NCBI GenBank assembly: GCA_949987705.1
Contig: OX465283.1
Span: 156,255,850-156,319,849, forward strand
Length of the DNA: 64,000 bases
DNA from: Thereva unica
Taxonomy: Eukaryota > Arthropoda > Insecta > Diptera > Therevidae
Direction of reading: 5' to 3'
Under the pieces are notes generated by a model. That model did not search any database, was not told the DNA's origin, and saw nothing but the letters and a program-made list of their open reading frames with translations. This document shows, in pieces, positions 23,316-35,289 of this stretch. Within the stretch, counting starts at the first letter, position 1; every line of letters begins with the position of its first letter. The position numbers and the translations under genes were made by a program.

Positions 23316-23512
23316 CAGGGGCGACGCTTTCATAAGTGCAAATGGTGCACTTGCAACGGGCGCAAATGGACGTGGGCACTTCAAAAAACCAAAAATTGAA
23401 AAAGCGTTACCGTACCTTCATTTTCATATATAAAAGGAACTGCACCGAGTATTTGTGTCTTTTTCCATTGTACTTTTGCAAGCTATGGTCAATCAATTCC
23501 GGCAGTGCGGTG
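23316..23512 (-). mobile_element. hAT-like MITE copy
   Basis: It begins CAGGGGCGACGCTTTCATAA and GTGCAAATGGTGCACTTGCA, with AACGGGCGC after it, the reverse-complement right end of the family. The interior TTGTGTCTTTTTCCATTG matches the copies near 24130 and 48640. The far end near 23500 is degraded. Confidence 0.65.
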
Positions 23513-23889
23513 CCATAGTTCTTGATTTGCAGTTCGTACCAGTCGCACTATTATAAATCAATAATTCGGCAAGAGACACCTGGATCGCTTTTATTCTGAA
23601 GTTTTTGAAAGCGAGGTTGTTGAAAGCGCTAGGTTATACAGTGAAAACTAATACATGCAGTACAGTGACCACTGATTATATCTTGATATATGAAGTCTTA
23701 CAGAACGACATATTGTGGTCTATAGATTTACGGAGCCCAGGATTCTGCTTGAAATATGTAGATAGGGAAGTACACCGAAAAACATCCTGCAGTAGATGAT
23801 GAGGTTGGTAGATGTGTAAAGAATGGTGGCAATAACGCCCAACAAGGCCATCTACCAGAAGCATAAGCAGTACGAAGCTTAAAGAAGCA

Positions 23890-24235
23890 GCATTTACGGG
23901 AGAATTTTGTAAAGTTAAAGCGCAAGCAAATCTAGCATAAAAGCGAGATCGCGAAGCAAATCCTGATTAGACATATTCTTTCATAGATGCAGATGGTGCA
24001 CTTGCACCCGATGCAATTTCAGAAATTAAAATTTTAAGAAAAAAATTCAAAACTTCGAAGAAAAAAAAATTGAGAAAGTGTTCCCTTCTGCCTTCTATTT
24101 CATATATTAAAATAATTTCAGAGTGTTTGTGTCTTTTTTCACTGCCCTTCACTGCTATAAAAAATAAACAGCTGATGGGGGCGCAATTTGACACACAGCA
24201 CCGGGCGCAAAAAAATCTACCGCTGTCCTTGACTG
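23890..24235 (-). mobile_element. hAT-like MITE copy with shared flank
   Basis: CTTTCATAGATGCAGATGGT to CACCGGGCGCAAAAAAATCT (about 23969-24229) is the MITE. The ~70 bp in front (GCGCAAGCAAATCTAGCATA ...) is also shared with the copy at 48455-48735, so that pair is either a longer element or a segmental duplicate. Confidence 0.65.
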
Positions 24236-26837
24236 GGTCTATATATGATCTCATTTATTGAACGAGCGGTCGATTTACAACCTCGACAATTTCTAAATTG
24301 CACGAGTAGTTAATTGTTCAAAATAACAATGTAACTTCAATGAAACGTTGCAAGTTTGAATTAACACAACTCCTGCTAAAATCAGGATCAAACAAACTCT
24401 ACAAGTACATAACATATACCATATACCCCAAAATCACTCACTTTTACGAATAGGACAATCCATACAACATGCCCAGAGATAATCACGTCGCAACATCGAT
24501 AGACAAAGCCATATCACCGTCCAGGACGAAAAGCCCATCACCAGAGAGTTTTATCCCTCTGGTCCAGAGCATTGTTCTTTGACTTCCTGCGATGGTTACA
24601 TAATTTTATCTCAAACTGTGCACTCCCTAGCAACGCTAGTCAGCAGCGCGCCACCCGTCCGTGTCTTTCTCATTCATTTGGGATATAAACTCCCTTCCTG
24701 TATACCAGTGTGCCCTACCCTCTCGACTACCCGCCGTCCCGGCCCGGCCCGAACTTTTCATCTATCTTTAATTCCTGAATGATTCGGCCTTTCTATTTTA
24801 TTGCAAAAAGGATGGTGTGAGCGAGCCTCTGTAATTTTGGACAGAAATTATACAGCGTCAGTCCATGGGCTTTAATGGTGACTGAAATGCGATCGATTAT
24901 TTAAGGACTACGAGGATTCGAAATTCAAGGACTTTAGTAACTGTCAAAATTAATAAAAAAAAAACTAATGAAAAAATTCTACAATATATTTTGATATAAG
25001 ATGGCCCAAGATCGAGGAGTTTCCGCCATCTCGCCGAATACCTTTCCACCTTCGTTATTTTTCTTAAAGGCATTTCCATCTTAATTTCCTCCTTTTCAAG
25101 TGATACCCTCTTGAGAATTTCATTTCAGGATTAATACAGAACAAGAATTCCTTGTCATTGTCAGATTTTCTAAGGAACGTCGAATAAATTTCATAATTAG
25201 GTGCCGTGAAGCATTCATGATGGCGCAAAAGCGCGTATAAGCCGACGAAGCCACCTCCAAATCCTCCCCCGCCCCGCTGCCAGTAAGGATTCCCGTCCAT
25301 AAAGCCTCAATTCCATAAGACTACCACTGCTCCGTTTAGGACTGCTTGCCGGGAGCGGAATATCTTCGACGGTGGTTATCCTGGCCCGTTCCACACTAAT
25401 TAAGGGGGTCGTATTTCTTAATAAAATTTTCCACTTGGAAAGGTAACACGAGCAGCGGCACAAAGCTCTAATAAAGGAAATTGTTCCTTGGTCCTTATCG
25501 CAACCGAAACGTTCATTCGGTATAGTAGATGGTCGTGGCTGGAGATTTCCCAGAATCCGTGCACCATCGAGCCCCAGATTTGATCCTTTTCAATTCGTTT
25601 TATTGTTTGGTAGTGTGTATGCGAGACGGAGAGTTCCTAGTGTGGGGGAGGATGGGTAGAGGTTGGTGGCGAGGGCGGCAAGTAAGAAATCGAGAAATGT
25701 GACTGCCACATTGTTGACAAGTCCTTTTCCTACGGGAGATTATCCCCGAGTACTTAGCGAATTAGTGATGGTCTTGTGGAGTAATATTTTGGTGAAATTG
25801 AAGGCTTCGCAGCCGGAGGGAAGCCGATTTTATGCTTTGTTGCTATTTTCAATTTATAAAATTGCAGATTTAGGATATCGGAATATTAAATTTATTTTCA
25901 GGGATGTGATGTTATCGATGCTTAAGGACAATCAGCAAGATTAGGAATTTTGTTTTTTTTTTTTGGGAAGTAGTAGATGGCCAAAATGTGGTTTTAAAGA
26001 TGAAGTTTCACGTATTTTGATATATTCTGCAAAATTTAACAGAACTGCAAGGGCGTAACTGATGACTCATGGAGTCAGCACCGGCCCTAGCCCTTGTTGA
26101 TGGTGGAGCGCGATTGTCGGCGCCCTTTGTTCGACGCTTTCACTTCACATAAATTGTGTTTCCAGTTGTCCTAGATAAAGCTTTTTTCGAGTACTGCCGG
26201 CCTGCCATTTCCTTACGAGATTATAGCTCCCCTTTTGCAAGCCTTTATGGGCTGGGGGCCCCCATAAGGACATCCTTGTAGCGAGGATGTATGTTTTCTC
26301 CGATTTGCTTCCCCGACGTTTCGCCAAGAGCACCATCTTCTTTGGAGGCTATTTGGTTGTTTGTATTACATGGTTAGGCATTAGGGCTTGCCCCAGCTAG
26401 TAAGGTTGAGAGGGTGGAGAGAGTCCCCTTCTCGTTAAAAGAGGCTTCTCCTGCCATTAGCCCACAATTGTTTGGTTTTCATGAGGAAACTTAGGGAAAA
26501 GTCCATGGTAGCTACACCGAATCGTTTTGAATTTAAGTCATCAAAAACCAAGTACTATATAATTCGTAATAAAGGCATTACCCATTTTACCCTTTCAGTG
26601 AACGATGTAGAAATAACGGTTAAACCTCCTCTATGCAAATTACTCCTTCAGTCGTGGGCCGAACCAAGACCTACATTCGCTCCTGTTTGGCATCAAACTC
26701 GTTATTCAACATGTCCTTAGCATAGCTAGCCCTAGTAAATATGACACTCATCCTTACCTACCATGCAGCAGGTACGCACTTGCCCACATGACGATTGCAG
26801 CCAAAATGCAGTCTTGGATAAAAGTAACACTCAAAAT
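24236..26837. other. 2.6 kb without a recognisable gene
   Basis: Several short open frames occur but none has a recognisable domain, splice structure or a paralog in the window. The weak frame 26472-26720 has a KTKYY.I..KG-like string that could be LINE debris, but this is not enough to call. Confidence 0.45.
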
Positions 26838-27081
26838 AATTGCCCGTTCTCTTCGTCCTACAAAATTCTTCAAAGCTTCAATTTTGCTTCATTTAGTCTA
26901 GAAAAAGTGCATGCCTGTAGCGGGAGCATGCTAGATGCGGGATAGTTTCATTTTTACTTTGGAATAAAACTAACCCGCTCCTGGCATGCGCGCTCCCGCC
27001 ACAGGCATGTATTTTTTCTAGACTAAAGGGAGCAAAATTGAGGATTCAAAAAATTGTGTAGGACGAAGAAAACGGGCAATT
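26838..27081. repeat. Near-palindromic fold-back element
   Basis: AATTGCCCGTTCTCTTCGTC at 26838 returns inverted as GACGAAGAAAACGGGCAATT ending at 27081. The arms (~118 nt each, with scattered mismatches) meet near 26960, leaving almost no loop. Both arms contain the TTTAGTCTAGAAAAA and CATGCCTGT.GCGGGAG motifs. Flanking target duplication is not obvious. Confidence 0.85.
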
Positions 27082-27780
27082 AACTTGGTTACCAAAAAGG
27101 ATGCCAATAGCATACTCAGTATAACGGTTATCGTTCAATTGCGTAGGTCAAGCAGCATTAGACGTGGTTTGTAGTTAGCTGGGGGACCGCCTGCTAAAAC
27201 AACACTCGCGAAGAGGATGCATTTTTAAATGTTCATGTCTGTAGCGGAAATTTTTAGATTTTCGTGCCTGTGGCGGGAGGGTGCATGCCTGTGACGGCAG
27301 CGTACATACTTTTGTGGCATTCCTATTTGTTCGCTATGCATGCTAGTTGCGGGCGTTTGCGTGCTTGTAAGAAATCAGGAGGCAAGGTGTTATTTGCTCG
27401 CTATTTGAGAACTGACTCAATGAATAACTGTGGGGATGTAGCAGCGCCGGCAAAATATTATCGCTTGAGCCAAGCTCCACCGAAATAAGAACGCTATGTG
27501 TTCCTCGAAATCCAAGACTGTAACTCTTCTGTTTTTACGCACGCAATGGTCAAAAATTTGTTTATAAGTAGAACAACTGGTCTATGGAACGACATTTTAT
27601 AGCTTGTATTCCCGACCTCATGCGACATCCAAAAATGCAAATGCAGGGTACATTGTCTCACTTCCATATACCGCCAAACCTCCCTTTAACCTATCGTGTC
27701 TATCCTTTAACTTGTTTAATATGGAACAAAATTCCCCGAAGGAAATTAAAAAATAATTATTTTGTCAATATATAGAAAAA
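27082..27780. repeat. Degenerate repeats next to the fold-back element
   Basis: Variants of CATGCCTGTGGCGGGAG recur at about 27240, 27270 and 27290, echoing the fold-back arms. The stretch around AGCAGCATTAGACGTGGTTT and GTTAGCTGGGGGACC (27150-27195) is one of three copies of a dispersed repeat, with 40071-40120 and, inverted, 50638-50674. Confidence 0.5.
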
Positions 27781-27784
27781 AGCA

Positions 27785-27900
27785 CCGCGAGCCCAAGGAT
27801 CGAACTCGCACCCCACAGATCCCACAGAGAAGAATACTTCTCTCTAGCCCTTTGCGCTATGTCAAGTACTATCGGCCGCTGACCAATATGTTAATAAATC
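27785..27900 (-). repeat. tRNA-derived SINE head (minus strand)
   Basis: On the minus strand an A-box-like TAGCGCAAAGGGC is followed ~50 nt later by a B-box region GCGAGTTCGATCCTTGG. A T-run just downstream (GGTGCTTTTTT) is suited to Pol III termination. A complete cloverleaf was not built by eye, so a SINE or tRNA pseudogene is preferred. Confidence 0.55.
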
Positions 27901-27939
27901 ATTTCAGAAAGAAGAAAAAGAGAAAAAGAAAACAACCGG

Positions 27940-28035
27940 GCTGGCCCGACCAGGGATCGAACCTGCAAGCAGCACACTCCGTCGAACCGAGAATCCGACG
28001 CTGTACCCACTCACCCATCGGCCTGCTGCCAGACT
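27940..28035 (-). repeat. Second tRNA-like sequence (minus strand)
   Basis: On the minus strand, A box TGGGTGAGTGG, then TCGGATTCTCGGTTCGACGG, then an exact B box GGTTCGATCCC with stem-like flanks (GGCC ... GGGCC). The acceptor stem pairs only if one base is skipped, which argues for a tRNA-derived SINE or pseudogene. It lies ~40 bp from the preceding tRNA-like unit, in the same direction. Confidence 0.55.
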
Positions 28036-29274
28036 TACAACAATAAAGTAATTTGTTCGGTGCCTATGAAATCTTTAGGTTGAACCAATTTTAACAGTTT
28101 TTTATGCCTAACTTCGAACTCCGTTATCAGAATTTAGAAAAAATTTAACGGGACCACCGTGGGAAGCTCCCCCTTCAAATGAACCAAAAAAAAGCAAAAA
28201 AGTTATTGGGTTACAAAGTTACGCGTGAACAGGACCACAAAATACCTACACGTCGAATTGAGTAACCTCCTCTTTTTTTGAAGTCGGCTAAAAACCCCGC
28301 TCTGGTACCATGACGTTTTCTTTTTTACAATTCCTGAGCTTAGATTTTCACATAGAAAAACTTTCATTCCGTCACAAAATTGTCCACCCTTACGAAGTAT
28401 CAAAAACTCATAAAATCAAATTTCCATAACGTTGCTCCCGGTCTTCCTGGGGAGGGCGGGGGGGGGGGGGGTGGTTTAAGGTAAATAATAATTTTTCATT
28501 TCTCCCAAACTCGGGGAAAAAATAAAATGCGAATTTCCTCTTGAACATCATGAAAAACGTACTTGCGAACGCACACAACCAGAAGTAATTTTCCTACAAT
28601 ATTTCGCGGCAAGTCTACCGTAATTTATGGATATTAAAAATTATGCTATTCACTCTTCATCCCCTCCCCCCTTTTCCCGGTTTGAGATTAAGCTCCTGTG
28701 CGTTGTGTTGCGTTCGCTTAAAAATGCATTGAAATCCTGAAGATTTTCGCCTGTGTGTACACACTTTCACATTTCTCCTTTTATCCATTTTGTGTCTTCA
28801 TTAAAAATTCAACTAAGCCGATGATAATGAATGGCGTAATAAGGATTAAAGATATAAAAATGAACAAGGATGAATAAGGAATGAATTGCGTTAAATTGTG
28901 TGGCATAGTGCGAGGATATTGCAGAAGATGTTGTAGTCGCGTTGTTTTTGGAATGAAGTTCCTTAACGCGGATTGCGGGTAGACGGAGTTGGGAGAAATC
29001 GTCACGTAAGAAAATGCGGTATTCTGTGTATGTATGCGTGCGAGTATCGATCCCAGTAAGCAATCTACGAATTTACGAAATCAGAATGCAGTGTTTTTGT
29101 GTAAAAATTGAAACTAATTTGCACCGATAGCTATAGCAAGAAATGGTGATTATAGAGGATAGGTGCTTATGCTTTCTTATTGAAATGAATGAAATCTCTC
29201 TCTGTCTCTTTTTAAACGCTTTATATTAGCTTCAAATCTATCTTGTATCTTGTGTGTAAACAAATCTAGCAACT
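28036..29274. other. Spacer with a G-run and a small dispersed repeat
   Basis: No gene. CTGGTACCATGACGTTTT (~28302) recurs at ~33577 with similar surroundings, so both are pieces of one repeat. A run of about 14 G is at 28458-28471. Confidence 0.45.
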
Positions 29275-29640
29275 TGACACGGGTGTCACACGAAGAGGCA
29301 TCATAAGTAGAATACAATAGGTTATGTCGTCAGATCCATGGCGGCCACGCCAAGAAAACGGGTTACCATTTTTTTCAGAACCCCTTCGACATGGGTATCA
29401 AATGAAAGGGTATCATAAGTAGAATGCAATAAGCAATATAGTATCCTCAATATATCGTTAGATCCATGGCGGCACATTTCAAGAGGGCGGATTACCATTT
29501 TCTTCACAACCCCCTCAACATGGTTATCAAATGAACGGTCATTATAAGTAGAATGCGATAGGCTATATCGTTAGATCCACGGCGGCCATCCCAAGGGGGC
29601 AGCTTACCATTTTATTCACAACCCCTTTGACATGATATCA
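29275..29640. repeat. Short array of the Helitron-type ~125-bp repeat
   Basis: Three diverged monomers carrying GATCCATGGCGGCC, CCATTTT.TTCA.AACCCC and GGGTATCAAATGAAAGGGTA, the same unit as in the Helitron at 30686-32970, ~1.05 kb away. No Helitron ends surround it, so it is probably a remnant of another copy. Confidence 0.8.
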
Positions 29641-30685
29641 AGTTAAAATAAATAAAATATACAGATTGAACTTCATTCCTGACGGGGTGCCATGACCGCA
29701 CCTGTATTATTTTTTTTTTCTTTGTGTTAATAAAATTTAATATCCTTGCAATTTCGATACAGGACACATCTGGTGCTGGTAAAGTCCTTAAGAATGTCCT
29801 CTTTTTTTGGCTGTTACTGCGAAATTTCTTATCTTGTGGAAGAGAGAATGTACACAAGTTTCCCCTTAACATTGATGGGATTAGTACCGGGAACTTAAGC
29901 ATCTGGCTGTCGTCCTTAAATCCCTCTTTATGTATAAAAGACATCGATGCCTTGTTAGAGGACTTCTCGTTTTTTTATTTCGTACTTCTTGAGTCATTCA
30001 CTTAACACTGACAGGGAATTTCGTCGTTGTCGTCGTCGTCGTCATCGGTCACAATCATACAAAAAAGACGGCCATAAAAGGATTCGGAAATCAATTTCTG
30101 TTCTTGATTTTATGATGCTGTAAAAATTCATTCTTCCATAGCGCAGCTGACATCGGTCGCCAATTACTAAATGGATTACGATGTTAATAAATCGAAAAGT
30201 TATGGGAATTATTGGGAACCCTTTCGCGGGGATAATTCGCCCCTTAATTTTCCCACTAATTTGATTGAGAATTAAGAAACTGGGGGAAAAAATCCAAGTC
30301 TCTCTCACTCTCAACTCAAGATTTTAATCAAAAATTAATGACGTATGAGTGATGACGAAATGCAACAGGTCACAACACACAACAAGGTCTGTGTCCCTTT
30401 AGAGCTATGAAACCAGCCGGTGAAAAGAAAGTGTCCTTAGAAATTTTCCTAACAAAAGGATCTTTTTTCTATGATAAGTCAACCGGAGTTTATTGGGAAG
30501 TGAGGTGAATGTAATTAATTACTTGGCGAATTGTCAAGAAGGTGAAGTCTTTCAGGATTCAAAAATTATCCTGGAAAAAAAACAAAATTTTGTTTAAGCC
30601 AGAATCTGTGATGTGGAAAATTTTAGGCGTTGTGGCATTTAAAAGAGATTCTATGATTAATTTGAATATGGTGACAGGAGAGTGA
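29641..30685. other. Spacer without recognised gene
   Basis: Contains a (GTC)n microsatellite at about 30023-30045. Open frames on both strands lack recognisable motifs. Confidence 0.4.
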
Positions 30686-32970
30686 TCTATAATATAAAAA
30701 TAAGTCGGGTTTTCCTTCCTGACGCTATAATTCCAGAACGCACGATCCGATTTCCACGGTTTTGCATTCGTTGGAAAGGTCTCGGGCTCCGTGAGGTTTA
30801 TAGCAAAAAAATTTCAACGGAAAAGCAGGCGTTTGGTCCATAGCAGCCATCTCAAGAGGGCAGACTACCATCTGCTTTACAACCCCTCGACTTGGATATC
30901 AAATGAAAGGGTTTGGTAAGTAGAACGCCAAAGGCAATATAGTATACTCAATATATCGTTTGGTCCATGGCAGTCATCTCAAGAGAGCAGATGACCATTT
31001 TCTTCACAACCCCTTCGAGATGGGTATCAAATGAGAGAGTATGATAAGTAGAACACATAAGCAATATAGTATACTCAATATATCGTTTGGTCCATAGCGG
31101 TCATCTCCAGAGGTTGGATTACCATTATCTTCACACCCCTCGATATGGATTTCAAATGAAAGGGTATGATAATAGAACACCATAAGCAATATAGTATGTA
31201 TACTCAATATATCGTTTGGTCCATGGCGGTCATCTCAAGAGGGAGGATGATCATTTTCTTCACTACCCCCTCGACATTGGTATCAAATGAAAGGGCATTA
31301 TAAGAAGAATGCCATAGACTATGTCATTAGATTCATGGCGGCCATCTCAAGAGGGCGGATTACCATTTTTTTCACAACACCCGAGAGATGGGTATCAAAT
31401 GAAAGGCTATGAAAAGTAGAACACCATAAGCAATATAGTATACTCAATTTATAATTTGGTCCATGGCGGCCATCTCAAAAGGGCGGTTTAACATTTTCTT
31501 CACAACCCCTTCTAGATGGGTATCAAATGAAAGAGTATGATAAGTAGAACAATATAAGCAATATAGTATACTCAATATATCGTTTGGTCCATAGCGGCCA
31601 TCTCGAGAAGGCGGATTACCATTTTCTTCACAACCCCTACGACATGGGTATCAAATGAAAGAGTATGAGAAGTAGAACACCATAACCAATATAGTATACT
31701 CAATATATCGTTTGGTCCATGGCGGTCATCTCAAGAGGGAGGATGATCATTTTCTTCACTACCCCCTCGACATTGGTATCAAATGAAAGGGCATTATAAG
31801 AAAAATGCCATAGACTATGTCATTAGATTCATGGCGGCCATCTCAAGAGGGCGGATTACCATTTTTTTCACAACACCCGAGACATGGGTATCAAATGAAA
31901 GGCTATGAAAAGTAGAACACCATAAGCAATATAGTATACTCAATTTATAATTTGGTCCATGGCGGCCATCTCAAAAGGGCGGTTTACCATTTTCTTCACA
32001 ACCCCTTCTAGATGGGTATCAAATGAAAGAGTATGATAAGTAGAACAATATAAGCAATATAGTATACTCAATATATCGTTTGGTCCATAGCGGCCATCTC
32101 GAGAAGGCGGATTACCATTTTCTTCACAACCCCTGCGACATGGGTATCAAATGAAAGAGTATGAGAAGTAGAACACCATAACCAATATAGTATACTCAAT
32201 ATATCGTTTGGTCCATGGCGGTCATCTCAAGAGGGAGGATGATCATTTTCTTCACTACCCCCTCGACATTGGTATCAAATGAAAGGGCATTATAAGAAAA
32301 ATGCCATAGACTATGTCATTAGATTCATGGCGGCCATCTCAAGAGGGCGGATTACCATTTTTTTCACAACACCCGAGACATGGGTATCAAATGAAAGGCT
32401 ATGAAAAGTAGAACACCATAAGCAATATAGTATACTCAATTTATAATTTGGTCCATGGCGGCCATCTCAAAAGGGCGGTTTAACATTTTCTTCACAACCC
32501 CTTCTAGATGGGTATCAAATGAAAGAGTATGATAAGTAGAACAATATAAGCAATATAGTATACTCAATATATCGTTTGGTCCATAGCGGCCATCTCGAGA
32601 AGGCGGATTACCATTTTCTTCACAACCCCTACGACATGGGTATCAAATGAAAGAGTATGAGAAGTAGAACACCATAACCAATATAGTATACTCAATATAT
32701 CGTTTGGTACATGGCGGTCATCTCAAGAGGGCGGATTACCATTTTCTTCCCAACCCCTTCGAGATGGGTAGCAAATGAGAGAGTATGATAAGTAGAACAC
32801 CATAGGCAATATAGTATACTCAATATATCATTTGGTCCATGGCGGTCATATCCCAAAATCAATTTTCCCAGATTTGTTCTTTTTTCAGTATAGCTTTTTC
32901 CTATCGCAGACTGTGTCCCCATAATCTTATTTTATTGAAAGGCGTTGCAACGCACGCGGGTTTTTGCTAG
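30686..32970 (+). mobile_element. Non-autonomous Helitron with minisatellite core
   Basis: The 5' end TCTATAATATAAAAATAAGT directly follows an A. The 3' end is the palindrome GCGTTGCAACGC (32942-32953), then 13 nt, then CTAG (32967-32970), followed by T. The A|TC...CTRR|T borders and sub-terminal hairpin are Helitron hallmarks. The internal head (TTCCTTCCTGACGCTATAAT, then TTCCAGAACGCACGATCCGA) leads into about fifteen tandem ~125-bp monomers. There is no Rep/helicase coding sequence, so the element depends on a partner. The 5' limit is slightly less certain than the 3' limit. Confidence 0.8.
31221..32708. repeat. 496-bp higher-order repeat, three copies
   Basis: The landmark CCATGGCGGTCATCTCAAGA + GGGAGGATGATCATT starts at 31221, 31717 and 32213, exactly 496 bp apart each time. 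Each copy has four ~124-bp monomers with their own diagnostic differences (for example TTTATAATTTGGTCC in the junction after the second monomer, CTCGAGAAGGCGG in the fourth). The three copies differ at only a few positions over 496 bp, so amplification is recent. Confidence 0.93.
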
Positions 32971-35289
32971 TTTTGTATAAATATTTTTAGGAAGAGCCTT
33001 TATATAAAATAGAATAGGGGAGTTCATTCTACAAAATATTTACAATAGCTTCATAAAACTGTTATCACTCACTCACTCACTCTTGTCAAAGAATACAACA
33101 ACCCTAGACTGGGGTTATTGACCAGAGAATGGCTTGCCTCAAAATAACGAACGCCGTGTGTAGAACCCTTAGAAACCACTTAACCACACCCTTAGAAATC
33201 ACTTCGCGACATTCTGCCACCAGATTCCTGAAGCTACAAGCAGCCAGTTATATATGTAGTGCAGCAGCTCATCAGTAATAGATCAACTCCGATTCATAAT
33301 CAGAACAAAAAAGGAAGTTTTTATTGACATATAATGAACTAGTTGGAACCCGGTGCGCCTCGCTGCACCCATAAGCCAATAGTATGGCGTGCGCCAAAAC
33401 AATTGGGAATCTCAAAATCGATGGGCAGTGAGAGTCTCAAATCCCACCACGGAAGTACATTCGAAAAGAAACAAACTTCCTATATAAATTATATTAAATG
33501 AACTTAGAAACTGAAGTGAATGTGATATAAATATTGGCTTTGACAAAAAAAAAAAAATAATTTAAAAAAAACCCACCCTGGTACCATGACGTTTTATTTC
33601 TTGCAGGTTTGACAATTGTTTGTACCTTAAGCTAGGTTGACATTCATTATAAAATTAAGATGATAGATTAACTTTTGTTGATGTATATGGCTCCTAAATT
33701 CATTGTCAACAGTAGACGAGTAGCATGAGCGAATGGAAGGCGAAAATCGATTAGGTTAAGACTTGATCGAGTTGGAGTGTTATCTGATCATGATGAAAGC
33801 ATCTCAACATCTTCAGACACTGTTTGGAAGATGAGATACCACAAAAAATCAACAGAATCTTTTCAAAATTTAATTTCGCTACAATAAATACTTCAAATCG
33901 CCCCCCACCCCCACCCATGACTGGAAAACTCAAAGGTCCACTTGAAAGAGATGAAAATCAATCTCCCAAGAAAAGGGTTACTTATGTATACATACCAGCA
34001 AACAATATTCACCGAAAAAAATTAAAATTCATCGCATCACAGTTAGTCCCTTTTTTCCAAAGGATTTTTGCAACGTCATACATTTACATCAAGTAGCCCC
34101 CCCCCCCCCTCTCGAGCATCTCTAGATACCCCTTTGCGCGTTGCCAGCCCTGTTGATTTGTTTGCCGTTAAAACGGAGGGGATACTCTCGCTGACTTTAA
34201 AGTTTCCGTGTGTTAACCTCCTGTAATTGACATCTGTCAATCTAAACCACGTGACGGAAATGGCGTGTTAAGCACTTTCTTGTTAGGATAAATCCACCAG
34301 GAAGGAATCCTGGTAAGGTAAGAAAAAAAAATTAAGGACCCGTCGAGTAAGAGGAAATAGGTAACAGCAGAGGCGCGCAGTAATTTGAATTGGTTTCCAG
34401 CAGCGGTGTGTGTTTGTTAATGACTGTGGGGGTATTTGCGTGTGTGTGTGTTGTGCAGAATATAATATCCTTTTATGCCTGAAAGCATTTTTCTATTGTG
34501 GATGTAGTGAAACAAGGATTTATTGTGCTTTCTATGATAATTAATGGTTCTCCGGTTTGTAACGATTATTTGCTTAGTGGGTTATGTAAGTCGCTGGCGA
34601 TGATTAAACTCGTGATGACGTGGCTGTGGCAAACGATGACGTCTACTCGCCTGACAGATGTGTATCCTTGCCAGACATTCCGTGATGATGTTATATGGAA
34701 ATTTTTTTAGAAATTAATTTCATTAGTATGATAATGAATTATGGTGCTACGGTTTTTGGGATAAATAATGCACCAACGCTAAAGATGTCGACGGTGTAAT
34801 TATAGCTGGTTTGGTAAGTCCTTCCCCTGGTTTAAGAGAGGGGCGAAAGTTACTTTAATCAATTTTAGTTAAAGGAAAACTCCAAATGGGACTAAAGTTT
34901 GTTAATTAATATTAATAGATCTTGGACAGTGTACCATAAAATATGCAATTCCAACGATTGGTACAAAATTCTTCTATTAAATTGGTCGGTTGGCTGATGC
35001 TATAATAATAGGGATGCCGTGCGTGTCTAATGAGCAACCGCAGCAACTTTTGGAATGTGTCTCTGCAGCTATCGGGCACAATCTATCGCCATTTTCCAGT
35101 AAATTTTTCACTGGATCTGCAACCAAATAAAATCGTTGATAGTGAAGTTCCCATCAGTCGCTGAGCAGAGAGTTTTTCTAGACAAATTTGAGAAGAGTCA
35201 GATTCTCGTCAGTCAGATTTCTCGTCAGATAGCAGAATGTATGCTTTCAAGAGTCTCTCGAAGCCCCACCGAATTATCTTACGCAAAAC
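32971..35289. other. 2.3 kb without a recognisable gene
   Basis: Holds a (CACT)n microsatellite (33065-33083), a relative of the 28.3-kb repeat at ~33577, and C- or A-rich runs. No coding or RNA feature is supported. 35000-35289 may be decayed LINE sequence but shows no motif. Confidence 0.45.

Noticed and set aside
27940..28035. Functional tRNA gene
   Set aside because: B box is good, but the acceptor stem does not pair without a skipped base and the anticodon arm is unconvincing.
28458..28471. G-quadruplex regulatory element
   Set aside because: A single G-run without neighbouring gene or further G-tracts at suitable spacing; may also be a sequencing-sensitive homopolymer.
33065..33083. 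Telomere-like or regulatory CACT repeat
   Set aside because: Only about five units of a tetranucleotide; an ordinary microsatellite.
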